DNA from: Prado023 sp963788325
Lineage (GTDB): Bacteria; Actinomycetota; Actinomycetes; S36-B12; CAIYMF01
Direction: 5' to 3'
Length of the DNA stretch: 64,000 nucleotides
Assembly (NCBI GenBank): GCA_963788325.1
Contig: CAWBGJ010000015.1
Coordinates: forward strand, 1-64,000
In this document: positions 29,760-37,881 of the stretch, piece by piece
Position numbering within the stretch: position 1 is the stretch's first letter
Layout: each line of letters begins with the position of its first letter
Translations under genes and position numbers: made by a program
Notes under the pieces: generated by a model
Told to the model about the DNA's origin: nothing
Seen by the model: only the letters and a program-made list of their open reading frames with translations
Databases searched by the model: none

Positions 29760-31037
29760 TCAGTCGGACGCGATGGGCATCGTCAGGCGCACCCGAGCGC
29801 CCCCACCGGGCCGCGAGCCGACCACGATCGTGCCACCGGCCCGCTCGGCCAGGCGTCGGGAGATGTCCAGCCCCAACCCCGTGGAACCGGTGACCGACAG
29901 GCCCCGGGCGAGCACGTCATCGGCCGGCATCCCGGGGCCGTGGTCCGACACCTCGAGCCAGGCCATCGGGCCCGGGCTCACGCCGACGGCCACCCGGAAG
30001 TCGACCCCTTCGTCGGTGTGGGAGAACACATTGCCGATGAGGGCGTCCAGGGCGTCACCGAGATCCCGGGCGGGCACCGTCACCAGCAGCGCCCGCGGCG
30101 GGATGTCCACGGTGAGCACACGATCCTGGTCCTCGGCAAGAACCTTCCAGAAGGCCGCGCGCTCGCGGGCCACCACCCCGAGGTCCGCGCTGGCCGGCAT
30201 GGCCGAGCGGACGGGGCGGCGGGCCTCGCGGATCACCTCGTCGACCATCCGCTCGAGCCGGTCGACGTCGTCGCGCAGCCGATCCGCGGTCGCGTCCGGG
30301 GGCAGGGACTCGGCGTCCAGGCGCAGCGCAGCCACGGGCGTGCGCAGTCGATGGGCGAGGTCGGCCACCTCCTCACGCTCCAGCCCGAGCAGTTCGTCCA
30401 CCCGTCCGGCCAGGCGGTTCAACGCGGTGCCGGCCTGGTCGATCTCGGAGATGTCAGTCGGCGGCACACGAGCATCCAACGCCCCGGCGGCCAGCTGCTC
30501 AGCGGTGTCGCCCAGCTGGCTGATCGGGCGCAGGAACGCTCGGGCCAGCAGCAGCCCGACGCCCACGGACAGCGCCAGCAGGCCCAGGCCCACCACCAGC
30601 AGGAGTGCCTGGGAGCGCCGCACCTCGCCGGTGAGGGCGGACTCCTCCACGAACACCCGGAGCACGACCTCCCCGGCGTCGGTGTACACGGGCACGAGCA
30701 GGTCGCGCCCACCCGGAGCCTCGGCGAAGAAGGCCCCCTTCTCCCGGGCCAGGGCCACCGGCGGGTCCACGGCACGCGGAGCCCCCACGACGGTGTCGTC
30801 GGCGAGGTAGACGCTGGCCGGGTGACCGGTGCGGGCGGTGAAGGCGCCCAGGAGGGCGTCGAGCTCGGCCGGCTCGGCCACCGGGATCCGTGACACGACG
30901 GGCTGGATCTCCAGGACCAGCTGGCGCTGGGCCCTGTCCACGGCGAAGTTGCCCACGTTGACCAACAGCGGGACCAGGAACGCCACCAGCACGACCGAGG
31001 TCGAGGCCAGCAGGGTCAGCAGGATGCGACGGCGCAC
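29760..31037 (-). CDS. sensor histidine kinase
   Basis: The 425-residue sensor kinase has an N-terminal membrane helix (about 5-28), an extracytoplasmic domain of about 115 residues, a second helix (about 143-166), a HAMP linker, a HisKA domain with the H-box EVADLAHRLRTPVAALR (His at about residue 229) and an HATPase domain with N-box (DALIGNVFSHTDEG), G1 (DHGPGMP) and G2 (GLGLDISRRLAE) motifs. It signals to the response regulator encoded just upstream on the same strand. GTG 31037 begins 4 nt after that stop. The sensing domain is not recognised, so the signal is unknown. The pair sits between ctaB and ctaA, which hints at, but does not show, a respiratory or envelope role. Confidence 0.92.
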   Translation of the reverse strand: MRRRILLTLLASTSVVLVAFLVPLLVNVGNFAVDRAQRQLVLEIQPVVSRIPVAEPAELDALLGAFTARTGHPASVYLADDTVVGAPRAVDPPVALAREKGAFFAEAPGGRDLLVPVYTDAGEVVLRVFVEESALTGEVRRSQALLLVVGLGLLALSVGVGLLLARAFLRPISQLGDTAEQLAAGALDARVPPTDISEIDQAGTALNRLAGRVDELLGLEREEVADLAHRLRTPVAALRLDAESLPPDATADRLRDDVDRLERMVDEVIREARRPVRSAMPASADLGVVARERAAFWKVLAEDQDRVLTVDIPPRALLVTVPARDLGDALDALIGNVFSHTDEGVDFRVAVGVSPGPMAWLEVSDHGPGMPADDVLARGLSVTGSTGLGLDISRRLAERAGGTIVVGSRPGGGARVRLTMPIASD

Positions 31038-31041
31038 CGGG

Positions 31042-31719
31042 TCACGGCTCCACCAGCTTCACGCCCACGCCGCGCACCGTGTGCAGGTAGCGGGGCTCCT
31101 GGGCGGTCTCGCCGAGCTTGCGGCGCAGCCACGACAGGTGGACGTCGACGGTCTTCTCGCCGCCCCCGTACGAGACGCGCCAGACCTCGGCCAGCAGCTC
31201 CCGCTTGGTGACCACCTCACCGGGCCGGGCCATCAGGTAGGCGAGCAGGTCGAACTCCCGCGGGCTGAGCTCGAGGGCCGCCTCATCGAGCGTGGCCGTC
31301 CGTCCGCGGGTGTCGAGCTGCAAGGTGCCGACCTGCAGGGCGCTGCTGGGGGCCGTGCTTGCGGCCCGGCGCAGGACTGCGCGGATGCGCGCGTCGAGGG
31401 CGTCGGCGGAGAAGGGCTTGATCACGTAGTCGTCGGCACCGCAGTCCAGGGCGCGGACCACCTGCTCCTCGTCGTCGCGGGCCGTGGCCACGATCACCGG
31501 TGTGGTGCTCACCGCGCGCAGCATCCGCAGCAGCTCGACGCCGTCGAGGTCGGGCAGACCCAGGTCCAGGATGACCAGGTCCGGGTCCCCACTGATCGCC
31601 TGCTGGAGGCCGGTCATGGCGCTGGGAGCCGAGTCGACGGCATGCCCGCGATCGGACAGGGCGTGGATCAACGCCGAGCGGATACCCGGGTCGTCCTCCA
31701 CCACCAGAACTCGTGACAT
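31042..31719 (-). CDS. OmpR-family response regulator
   Basis: The 225-residue DNA-binding regulator has a receiver domain (residues 1-115) with acidic pocket ED9-D10, phospho-acceptor Asp52 in LVILDLGLPD and the conserved Lys in DYVIKPFSA, joined to a winged-helix Trans_reg_C domain (about 130-222: ELSPREFDLLAYLMARPGEV, VDVHLSWLRRKLGE, LHTVRGVGVKL). It should be phosphorylated by the adjacent kinase. Its start at 31719 faces the start of the Pro/Ser-rich protein gene across a 136-nt intergenic region that must hold both promoters, so that gene is a likely target. Confidence 0.94.
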   Translation of the reverse strand: MSRVLVVEDDPGIRSALIHALSDRGHAVDSAPSAMTGLQQAISGDPDLVILDLGLPDLDGVELLRMLRAVSTTPVIVATARDDEEQVVRALDCGADDYVIKPFSADALDARIRAVLRRAASTAPSSALQVGTLQLDTRGRTATLDEAALELSPREFDLLAYLMARPGEVVTKRELLAEVWRVSYGGGEKTVDVHLSWLRRKLGETAQEPRYLHTVRGVGVKLVEP

Positions 31720-31855
31720 GCACCCACCGTAGACGCTCGGGCCGGCCCAGCCCGGTAACCCCCGGCGGCGGTTCGCACCCGCTCAGTGACGTACGCCATG
31801 CCCATTGGCCCCCCCTTAGGCCGGGTTTAGCGACAATTGCGGGCACACTGGTTCC

Positions 31856-32692
31856 ATGAGGTACCGCTGGCTGTCGGTCGCTGCGTGGGCAGCCGTGGCG
31901 GTCGGGTCCGCGGCGCTGGGCCTCACCGCGGTCTCCGCGGTGCGCAATGTGGTCACCGATTCACCGGTCCAGGTGCTCACGGCTGCCGACGTCGAGCGGC
32001 TGCTCACACAGCCCGAGGTCGAGTTGGACCCGCTGGCCACGCTGGCCGCAGCCCAGTCCGCGCCCGCCGGCCCATCCGTTGCCGGCGCTGCGGACGTGCC
32101 CGCGCAGCGCTCGGCTGCATCGACCACGACCCAGGCAGGGGGCTCGGCGCGATTCGTCGCGGTGGGTGGCCCGGGCGCGTCGGCCGAGGCACAGCGTCCG
32201 TCGCGCCGCTCACCCCAGAGAGCACCGAGCGTGGGCGACGAACCGGGCGGGGACACCTCGGGCGCGGTCGCCGGCGCCGGCATCGGCGGGTCCAGCACCC
32301 CGGAACCATCGCAGCAGCCCACGGTTGCGGCGTCCGCCTCGGCGGACCCGCTCCCGAGCCAGGCCTCGAGCCCCACCGCGATCCCGGCTCCGCCCGAACC
32401 CAGCCCGGGGCAGGGGACGCCGAGCCCCTCGCCGTCGCCTTCGCCGGACGTGCCCGAGCCGACTCCGACGGACCCGCTTGATCCGGTCGACCCATCTGCG
32501 AGTCCGCCCCCCGCCCCGGGCAGTGCCGTTCCCAGCGCCTCGAGCAGCCCGAACCCCGGCGGGAGCCCATTGACGCCGACACCTGGGCCCACCGGCCTGG
32601 GTACCGTGCCCGGGCCGTCCGGGTCGGTCGGATCCATTGGAGAGCCGGATCCGACCACGCACGCTCCGGACCTGCGTCGGCACCTGCCCTGA
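31856..32692 (+). CDS. secreted or membrane-anchored Pro/Ser/Thr-rich protein of unknown function
   Basis: This is a 278-residue protein with one N-terminal hydrophobic segment (about residues 5-28, WLSVAAWAAVAVGSAALGL) that could be a signal peptide or membrane anchor. A short acidic region (LTAADVERLLTQPEVELDPL) follows, then nearly 190 residues of Pro, Ser, Ala, Gly and Thr, including TPSPSPSPSPD. No enzyme domain is visible. Low-complexity extracellular stalks of this type often span the cell wall. A -10-like CACACT lies 6 nt before ATG 31856. The gene is divergent from the two-component genes. Similar small anchored proteins next to such systems usually end in a folded cysteine-containing domain (recalled, not checked). 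Here the chain ends within the linker. Confidence 0.7.
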   Translation: MRYRWLSVAAWAAVAVGSAALGLTAVSAVRNVVTDSPVQVLTAADVERLLTQPEVELDPLATLAAAQSAPAGPSVAGAADVPAQRSAASTTTQAGGSARFVAVGGPGASAEAQRPSRRSPQRAPSVGDEPGGDTSGAVAGAGIGGSSTPEPSQQPTVAASASADPLPSQASSPTAIPAPPEPSPGQGTPSPSPSPSPDVPEPTPTDPLDPVDPSASPPPAPGSAVPSASSSPNPGGSPLTPTPGPTGLGTVPGPSGSVGSIGEPDPTTHAPDLRRHLP

Positions 32693-32736
32693 CCGCCATG
32701 AGCCCATGCGGCACGTAACCACGCTGCGACGGGTGC

Positions 32737-33729
32737 TCAGTCCGCGTGTTGCCCCGCGTCGCCGCGCTGCAGGTCTCGGCCGCGCGCGCGCAGGCTCAGG
32801 TGGGTCTTGAGCGTGGCCACCCAGACCAGGCAGGCCAGGAACATGTGCAGGGCGACCAGTGCCCACGGCACGCCGGCGAACCACTGCGTGTAGCCCACGA
32901 CTCCCTGCACGACCGCCAGGGCCAGCAGGGCGTGGGACCACCAGCGCGCCGGCGCCGGGCCGTCGGTCAGGCGCAGTGCCAGCCACATCGCCACCAGCAG
33001 CCCGACGAACAGCAGGACCACGTCGGCGTGCAGCCACGCGGCGGTGCGCACGTCGATGTCCAGGCGGTGCTCCACATCGGTGTCCCCGGAGTGCGGTCCG
33101 GCCCCCGTGACGATCGTTCCGAGCACGATCACCACGGCGGCTGTGGCCACGAGCACCTGGGACAGCACCCGGATCTCGCCACGGACGAGGCGGCGCACGG
33201 GCTGGTCGCCGGGCTCAGCGGCTCTATGGACCAGCACGACGCACCCGGCGATGATCACCATCGACAGCAGCAGGTGCGCACCGACGATCAGCGGATGCAG
33301 CCCGGTGAGCACGGTCACGCCGCCGAGCAGCGCCTGGGCCAGGGTCCCGAGCAGCGGGACGGCGGCCAGCAGCATCAGCGGGCGGCGAACCTGCGCGCCC
33401 TCGCGCTGCCAGCGGGACCGCATCTGCAGCGCACCGATGACGGCCGCGATCGCCAGGATGCCCAGGACGAAGGTGAGCAGCCGATTGCCGAACTCGATGT
33501 ACTTGTGGAACGCCTCGGCCTGGCCCTCGGTGGGGACCAGTGACCCGTCCACGCACTCGGGCCATGTCGGGCAGCCCAGGCCCGAGGCGGTCACGCGGAC
33601 CAGTCCGCCGGTGACGACGATGCCGATCTGGGCCACCAGGTTGGCCATGAAGATGCCGCGGATCCCGGAGGTGACCGGGGAGGGTGCGGTGGGAGCGGCG
33701 ATTCGGGCGGGGCTGTCGGAGGCGAGCAC
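32737..33729 (-). CDS. ctaA: heme A synthase
   Basis: CtaA oxidises the C8 methyl group of heme O to make heme A for cytochrome c oxidase. The 330-residue protein has eight membrane helices and the conserved histidines in the helices KYIEFGNRLLTFVLG region, GAHLLLSMV, WLHADVVLLFVGL and LHMFLACLVW. The short extracytoplasmic loop carries the cysteine pair of the Gram-positive type (GLGCPTWPECVDGSLVP). GTG 33729 is the first start in frame. The ABC transporter genes lie upstream on the same strand with a 98-nt gap. With ctaB this gives the window the full heme O/heme A branch. Confidence 0.93.
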   Translation of the reverse strand: MLASDSPARIAAPTAPSPVTSGIRGIFMANLVAQIGIVVTGGLVRVTASGLGCPTWPECVDGSLVPTEGQAEAFHKYIEFGNRLLTFVLGILAIAAVIGALQMRSRWQREGAQVRRPLMLLAAVPLLGTLAQALLGGVTVLTGLHPLIVGAHLLLSMVIIAGCVVLVHRAAEPGDQPVRRLVRGEIRVLSQVLVATAAVVIVLGTIVTGAGPHSGDTDVEHRLDIDVRTAAWLHADVVLLFVGLLVAMWLALRLTDGPAPARWWSHALLALAVVQGVVGYTQWFAGVPWALVALHMFLACLVWVATLKTHLSLRARGRDLQRGDAGQHAD

Positions 33730-33827
33730 GGGTCAAGGGTAGTTCGCCACGACGGATAGGCCTGCCGCCGCCCCTCGCGCCGGGTCCCGGGCCCGACTCG
33801 GGACCCGGTCGGATCCGGGACGCCAGG

Positions 33828-34658
33828 TCATTCCCAGCGGAAGGTGCGCACCGCCAGGGCGGTCCCAGCCACGGCCCAGATCAGCAGGATGAGCATGGCT
33901 CCCACGGGCAGGGCCATGGCCGCGCTGTCGGGGTCCAGCAGCGTGCGCAGCGCATCCCCGAGCGCCGCGCTGGGCAGCAGGCTCACGACCGCTGCGATCG
34001 GGCCGGGCAGGCGATCGGCCGGCAGGACCGTCCCGCCGGCGAACAGCAGCAGCAGGAAGATGCCGTTGGCCACGGCCAGGGTGGCTTCCGCGCGCAGCAA
34101 CCCGGCCAGCGCGACGCCCCAGGTGCCCAGGGCGACCGCCCCCAGCAGGACCACGAACGCCACGGCCGGCAGTGAGCCGGCCTGCGGGGCCCAGCCCAAC
34201 AGCAGCGCCACCCCAGTGATCAGCGTCAGCTGGAGCACGATCACCGCAAGTGTGGCGCTGGTCTTGCCCACCAGGAGTCCGGTGCGCCCCAGCGGCGTGG
34301 ACCCGAGGAACTTCAGCACCCCGGAGCGCCGTTCGAAGCCGGTGGCGATGGCGGTCGCGGTGAAGGCCGTGGACAGTATCGCCAGGGCCATCACCCCGGG
34401 AGTCGCCTCGTCGATGGTGGCGAGGTTGGCCCAGGTGAGCCCCAGCAGGACCGCGACCGGGATCACCAGGGTCAGCAGGAGCTGCTCCCCATTGGTCATG
34501 AGCTGGCGCCACTCGAGGCGGGCCTGCGCCCACCAGCGCTGTCCCGTCGAGGCGGCCCCCGGTGCCGGCGCGAGGTCCAGCGAGTGCTGGGCGGCGCTCC
34601 CCGGGCTGCTCGGCTCGCCGGGACCGCCCGGCTCTCCCGGTGGCGTCGACTCGTTCAT
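33828..34658 (-). CDS. ABC-2 type transporter permease
   Basis: The 276-residue protein has a Pro/Gly-rich cytosolic N-terminus of about 45 residues and six membrane helices (for example LLLTLVIPVAVLLGLTWANL and GVALLLGWAP), with the ABC-2 motif FERRSGVLKFLGSTPLGR between helices 2 and 3. ATG 34658 overlaps the stop of the upstream ATPase gene (ATGA), so the two form one transporter. The cargo is unknown. Position beside ctaA and sufR is conserved in actinobacteria, which suggests a link to heme or cytochrome oxidase maturation, but this is inference. Confidence 0.88.
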   Translation of the reverse strand: MNESTPPGEPGGPGEPSSPGSAAQHSLDLAPAPGAASTGQRWWAQARLEWRQLMTNGEQLLLTLVIPVAVLLGLTWANLATIDEATPGVMALAILSTAFTATAIATGFERRSGVLKFLGSTPLGRTGLLVGKTSATLAVIVLQLTLITGVALLLGWAPQAGSLPAVAFVVLLGAVALGTWGVALAGLLRAEATLAVANGIFLLLLFAGGTVLPADRLPGPIAAVVSLLPSAALGDALRTLLDPDSAAMALPVGAMLILLIWAVAGTALAVRTFRWE

Positions 34659-35656
34659 CGGCTGCCTCGCTTGCGGCGGGAGCGCGCGCCCGCAGATGCG
34701 GGGGCGGCACCCGCGACGGCGTCGTCCCCGGCGGTCGTACCGACGGGTCGGCTGCGGGCGGTGATCTCGAAGTAGGCGTCGGCCAGAGTGCCGCCGGTGG
34801 TACTCAGCTCCTCGGGCATTGCCCCCTGATCGGCGCACCAGGCCGTGACGGCCGCGACCGCACGTGGCGTCACCTCGCCCTGCACCCGATAGTGCCCCGG
34901 GGCGGTCTCCGTGGCCACCAGACCGGCGGGCAGCTGCGGGGTGAGGTCGTCGAGTCGAAGTCCCGGACGGGTCCGGAACGTCAGGGCGGGCGCCGCCGTC
35001 GTGAGGCTGGCCACCGATCCGCTGGCCGCGACCTGGCCGTGGTCGATGACCACGACGTGATCGGCCAGGGCCTGCGCCTCGTCGAGCAGGTGGGTGCTCA
35101 TCACGATGCCCACCTCGGCCGCGCGCAGCTCGGCCAGGAATGCCCATACCGACATCCGGGACTCGGGGTCCAACCCGGTGGTCGGCTCGTCGAGGAAGGC
35201 CAGTTCGGGACGACCCACCACAGCGCATGCCAGCGCCAGCTTCTGCTGCTCGCCCCCGGACAGCCGACGGTACGCGGTGCCGGCCACGTGGGTCAGGCCG
35301 AGTCGGGCCAGGAGCGCGGGCTGGGGGAGCGGGTGGGAGTACAGCCGGGACACATGGGCCAGCATGTCCGCGGCCCGCAGCGCGGGCCAGACACCGCCGG
35401 CCTGCAGCATCACGCCGACCCGGGGCGCGACCTCGGCACGCTGCGTCCGTGGGTCGCGACCCAGGACCCGCACTGAGCCCTCGTGCGGTGCGCGGAAACC
35501 CTCCGCGGTCTCGATCGTGGTCGTCTTGCCTGCCCCATTGGGCCCGAGGACGACAGTGATCTCCCCGGTCTGGGCGGTCAGCGACAGCTGATCGACCACA
35601 GCCCGGCCCGCGTAGCGCATCGTGAGGCCGTGGACCTCGACGGCGGGAGTGGGCAC
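34655..35656 (-). CDS. ABC transporter ATP-binding protein
   Basis: This is the nucleotide-binding subunit of about 333 residues: Walker A GPNGAGKTTT (about 35-44), signature LSGGEQQKLALACAVVG, Walker B LAFLDEPTTGLD and the switch histidine in MSTHLLDEAQ. A C-terminal region of about 110 residues is not catalytic and ends in a basic tail. GTG 35656 is preferred: it begins VPTPAVEVHGLTMRY, and TAGACT (minus strand, 35670-35665) lies 8 nt before it, a leaderless geometry. The gene is divergent from sufR, sharing the 114-nt control region with it. Confidence 0.9.
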   Translation of the reverse strand: MPTPAVEVHGLTMRYAGRAVVDQLSLTAQTGEITVVLGPNGAGKTTTIETAEGFRAPHEGSVRVLGRDPRTQRAEVAPRVGVMLQAGGVWPALRAADMLAHVSRLYSHPLPQPALLARLGLTHVAGTAYRRLSGGEQQKLALACAVVGRPELAFLDEPTTGLDPESRMSVWAFLAELRAAEVGIVMSTHLLDEAQALADHVVVIDHGQVAASGSVASLTTAAPALTFRTRPGLRLDDLTPQLPAGLVATETAPGHYRVQGEVTPRAVAAVTAWCADQGAMPEELSTTGGTLADAYFEITARSRPVGTTAGDDAVAGAAPASAGARSRRKRGSR

Positions 35657-35733
35657 GGTGCAGAAGTCTAGGTGCGTGCCAGCGTCCCGGGCACGCCCGC
35701 TCACCAGAGCCCGCAGTCGCTCAGGGGGCCCGG

Positions 35734-35771
35734 TTGTTGCACTTCACGGGAAATACGCAACAATGGTGTTG
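35734..35771 (+). promoter_or_regulatory. candidate SufR operator and suf promoter
   Basis: Two overlapping inverted repeats lie directly before sufR. TTGTTGC (35734-35740) is perfectly inverted as GCAACAA (35757-35763). CAAC (35758-35761) and GTTG (35768-35771) give CAAC-N6-GTTG, the site described for cyanobacterial SufR. The AACAAT element (35759-35764) stands 6 nt before the GTG start, a leaderless -10, so bound repressor would cover the promoter and start codon. Confidence 0.6.
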
Positions 35772-36475
35772 TGGAAATACTGACCGGAGCGCCAGCGCGA
35801 GCTGCCCGGGCCCTGCTCGATGGTGGCCCGGCCACTGTCGCGGAGCTGGCCGAGCGTCTCGAGCTCAGTGGTGCCGCCGTGCGCAAGCACATGGACGACC
35901 TCGTCGAGGCCGGTCTGGTCGAGGCCGCCGACCGGCCCCAGTACGGTCCCGACAACCGGCCCCGCGGTCGAGGTCGACCGGCCCGCTACTACCACCTGAC
36001 CCAGGCTGGGCGCGATCACTTCGGCAACGCCTACGACGACGTGGCCGTCGGTGCCCTGCGGTTCCTGGCCGAGACCAGTGGACCGGACGCGGTGATGGAG
36101 TTCGCCCGGCGCCGGGTGGCCGAGATGGAGGAGCAGTACGCCGACCTCCTCGAGGTGACCGCCGAACCGGGTGAGCGGGTCGACCTGCTCGCCGACGCGC
36201 TGACCGCCGGTGGCTACGCCGCCGTGGTCACCCCCACCGGCAACGGCGTCCAGCTCTGCCAGCACAACTGCCCCGTGGCGCACGTGGCCGCGGAGTTCCC
36301 GGAGTTCTGCGAGGCTGAGACCGAGGCGTTCGGACGACTGCTGGGCACACACGTCATGCGGCTGGCCACCCTGGCCCATGGCGACGGCGTCTGTACGACA
36401 CACATCCCCACCGCGATCGGTGGGCGCGAGGGCGCCCTCGATCCGGCCACCCCCGAAGGAAGGACCTCCACGTGA
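35771..36475 (+). CDS. sufR: Fe-S cluster biogenesis transcriptional repressor SufR
   Basis: SufR is a DeoR/ArsR-type winged-helix repressor that binds an Fe-S cluster and represses suf when cluster supply is sufficient. The 234-residue protein has an N-terminal HTH (ATVAELAERLELSGAAVRKH), a basic wing (RGRGRPARYYHLT) and a C-terminal ligand region with cysteines in QLCQHNCPVAH, PEFCEAE and DGVCTTH, the C-x-x-x-C-x13-C pattern of the family. GTG 35771 is chosen by the operator and -10 geometry. The stop overlaps the GTG of sufB (GTGA), so the repressor leads its own operon and is probably autoregulated. Confidence 0.93.
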   Translation: MEILTGAPARAARALLDGGPATVAELAERLELSGAAVRKHMDDLVEAGLVEAADRPQYGPDNRPRGRGRPARYYHLTQAGRDHFGNAYDDVAVGALRFLAETSGPDAVMEFARRRVAEMEEQYADLLEVTAEPGERVDLLADALTAGGYAAVVTPTGNGVQLCQHNCPVAHVAAEFPEFCEAETEAFGRLLGTHVMRLATLAHGDGVCTTHIPTAIGGREGALDPATPEGRTST

Positions 36476-37881
36476 GCGTCAACACTGAGCAGCTCGAGGG
36501 CTTGGGCACCTACGAGTACGGCTGGGCCGACACGGACACCGCTGGGGCCACGGCCAAGCGGGGTCTGTCCGAGGAGGTCGTGCGCAACATCTCCCACCTG
36601 AAGTCAGAGCCGCAGTGGATGCTGGACATGCGCCTGAAGGGTCTGCGCCTCTTTGACCGCAAGCCGATGCCGACATTCGGGGCTGACCTGTCCGGGATCG
36701 ACTTCGACAACATCAAGTACTTCGTGCGCTCCACCGAGAAGCAGGCCACCAGCTGGGAGGAGCTGCCCGAGGACATCAAGAACACGTACGACCGTCTGGG
36801 CATCCCGGAGGCCGAGAAGCAGCGCCTGGTCGCCGGCGTCGCCGCGCAGTACGAGTCTGAGGTCGTGTACCACAAGATCCGCGAGGACCTCGAGGAGCAG
36901 GGGGTTCTGTTCCTGGACACCGACACCGGCCTGCGCGAGCACGAGGAGCTGTTCAGGGAGTACTTCGGCACCGTGATCCCCGTCGGGGACAACAAGTTCG
37001 CGGCGCTCAACACCTCGGTCTGGTCCGGCGGCTCGTTCATCTACGTGCCGCCCGGCGTGCAGGTCGAGATCCCGCTGCAGGCCTACTTCCGGATCAACAC
37101 CGAGAACATGGGCCAGTTCGAGCGGACCCTGATCATCGTCGACGAGGGCGCCTACGTGCACTACGTCGAGGGCTGCACCGCGCCGATCTACTCCAGCGAC
37201 TCGCTGCACTCCGCGGTCGTGGAGATCATCGTCAAGAAGGACGCGCGCTGCCGGTACACGACCATCCAGAACTGGTCGAACAACGTCTACAACCTGGTCA
37301 CCAAGCGGGCCGTGGCTCACGAGGGCGCCACGATGGAGTGGATCGACGGCAACATCGGCTCGAAGGTCACCATGAAGTACCCGGCGGTCTGGCTGATGGG
37401 TGCGCACGCCAAGGGGGAGACGCTGTCGATCGCGTTCGCCGGCGAGGGCCAGCACCAGGACGCCGGGTCGAAGATGGTGCACGCAGCGCCCTATACGTCC
37501 TCGGCGATCGTGAGCAAGTCCGTCGCCCGCGGCGGTGGGCGCACCTCCTATCGCGGCCTGGTGCAGGTCCAGGAGCAGGCACACCACTCGAAGTCGACGG
37601 TGCGCTGCGATGCGCTGCTCGTCGACGACATCTCCCGCTCGGACACCTATCCGTATGTCGATGTGCGCACCGACGACGTGGCGATGGGCCATGAGGCCAC
37701 CGTGAGCAAGGTGTCCGAGGACCAGTTGTTCTACCTGATGAGCCGCGGGATGACCGAGGAGGAGGCCATGGCCATGATCGTGCGCGGGTTCGTCGAGCCC
37801 ATCGCGCGCGAGCTGCCCATGGAGTACGCCCTCGAGCTCAACCGACTGATCGAGCTGCAGATGGAAGGGGCCGTCGGCTGA
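36472..37881 (+). CDS. sufB: Fe-S cluster assembly scaffold SufB
   Basis: SufB with SufC and SufD forms the SufBC2D complex that builds Fe-S clusters from SufS-derived sulfur. The 469-residue protein is full length, with an N-terminal helical part (LSEEVVRNISHLKSEPQWML) and the right-handed beta-helix core (SGGSFIYVPPGVQVEIPLQA; VEGCTAPIYSSDSLHSAVVE). The C-terminal helical region (SEDQLFYLMSRGMTEEEAM) binds SufC. The cysteine in the EGCTAP segment matches the sulfur-accepting position of the family. No intein is present, in contrast with many mycobacterial sufB genes. It overlaps sufR upstream and sufD downstream. Confidence 0.97.
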   Translation: MSVNTEQLEGLGTYEYGWADTDTAGATAKRGLSEEVVRNISHLKSEPQWMLDMRLKGLRLFDRKPMPTFGADLSGIDFDNIKYFVRSTEKQATSWEELPEDIKNTYDRLGIPEAEKQRLVAGVAAQYESEVVYHKIREDLEEQGVLFLDTDTGLREHEELFREYFGTVIPVGDNKFAALNTSVWSGGSFIYVPPGVQVEIPLQAYFRINTENMGQFERTLIIVDEGAYVHYVEGCTAPIYSSDSLHSAVVEIIVKKDARCRYTTIQNWSNNVYNLVTKRAVAHEGATMEWIDGNIGSKVTMKYPAVWLMGAHAKGETLSIAFAGEGQHQDAGSKMVHAAPYTSSAIVSKSVARGGGRTSYRGLVQVQEQAHHSKSTVRCDALLVDDISRSDTYPYVDVRTDDVAMGHEATVSKVSEDQLFYLMSRGMTEEEAMAMIVRGFVEPIARELPMEYALELNRLIELQMEGAVG

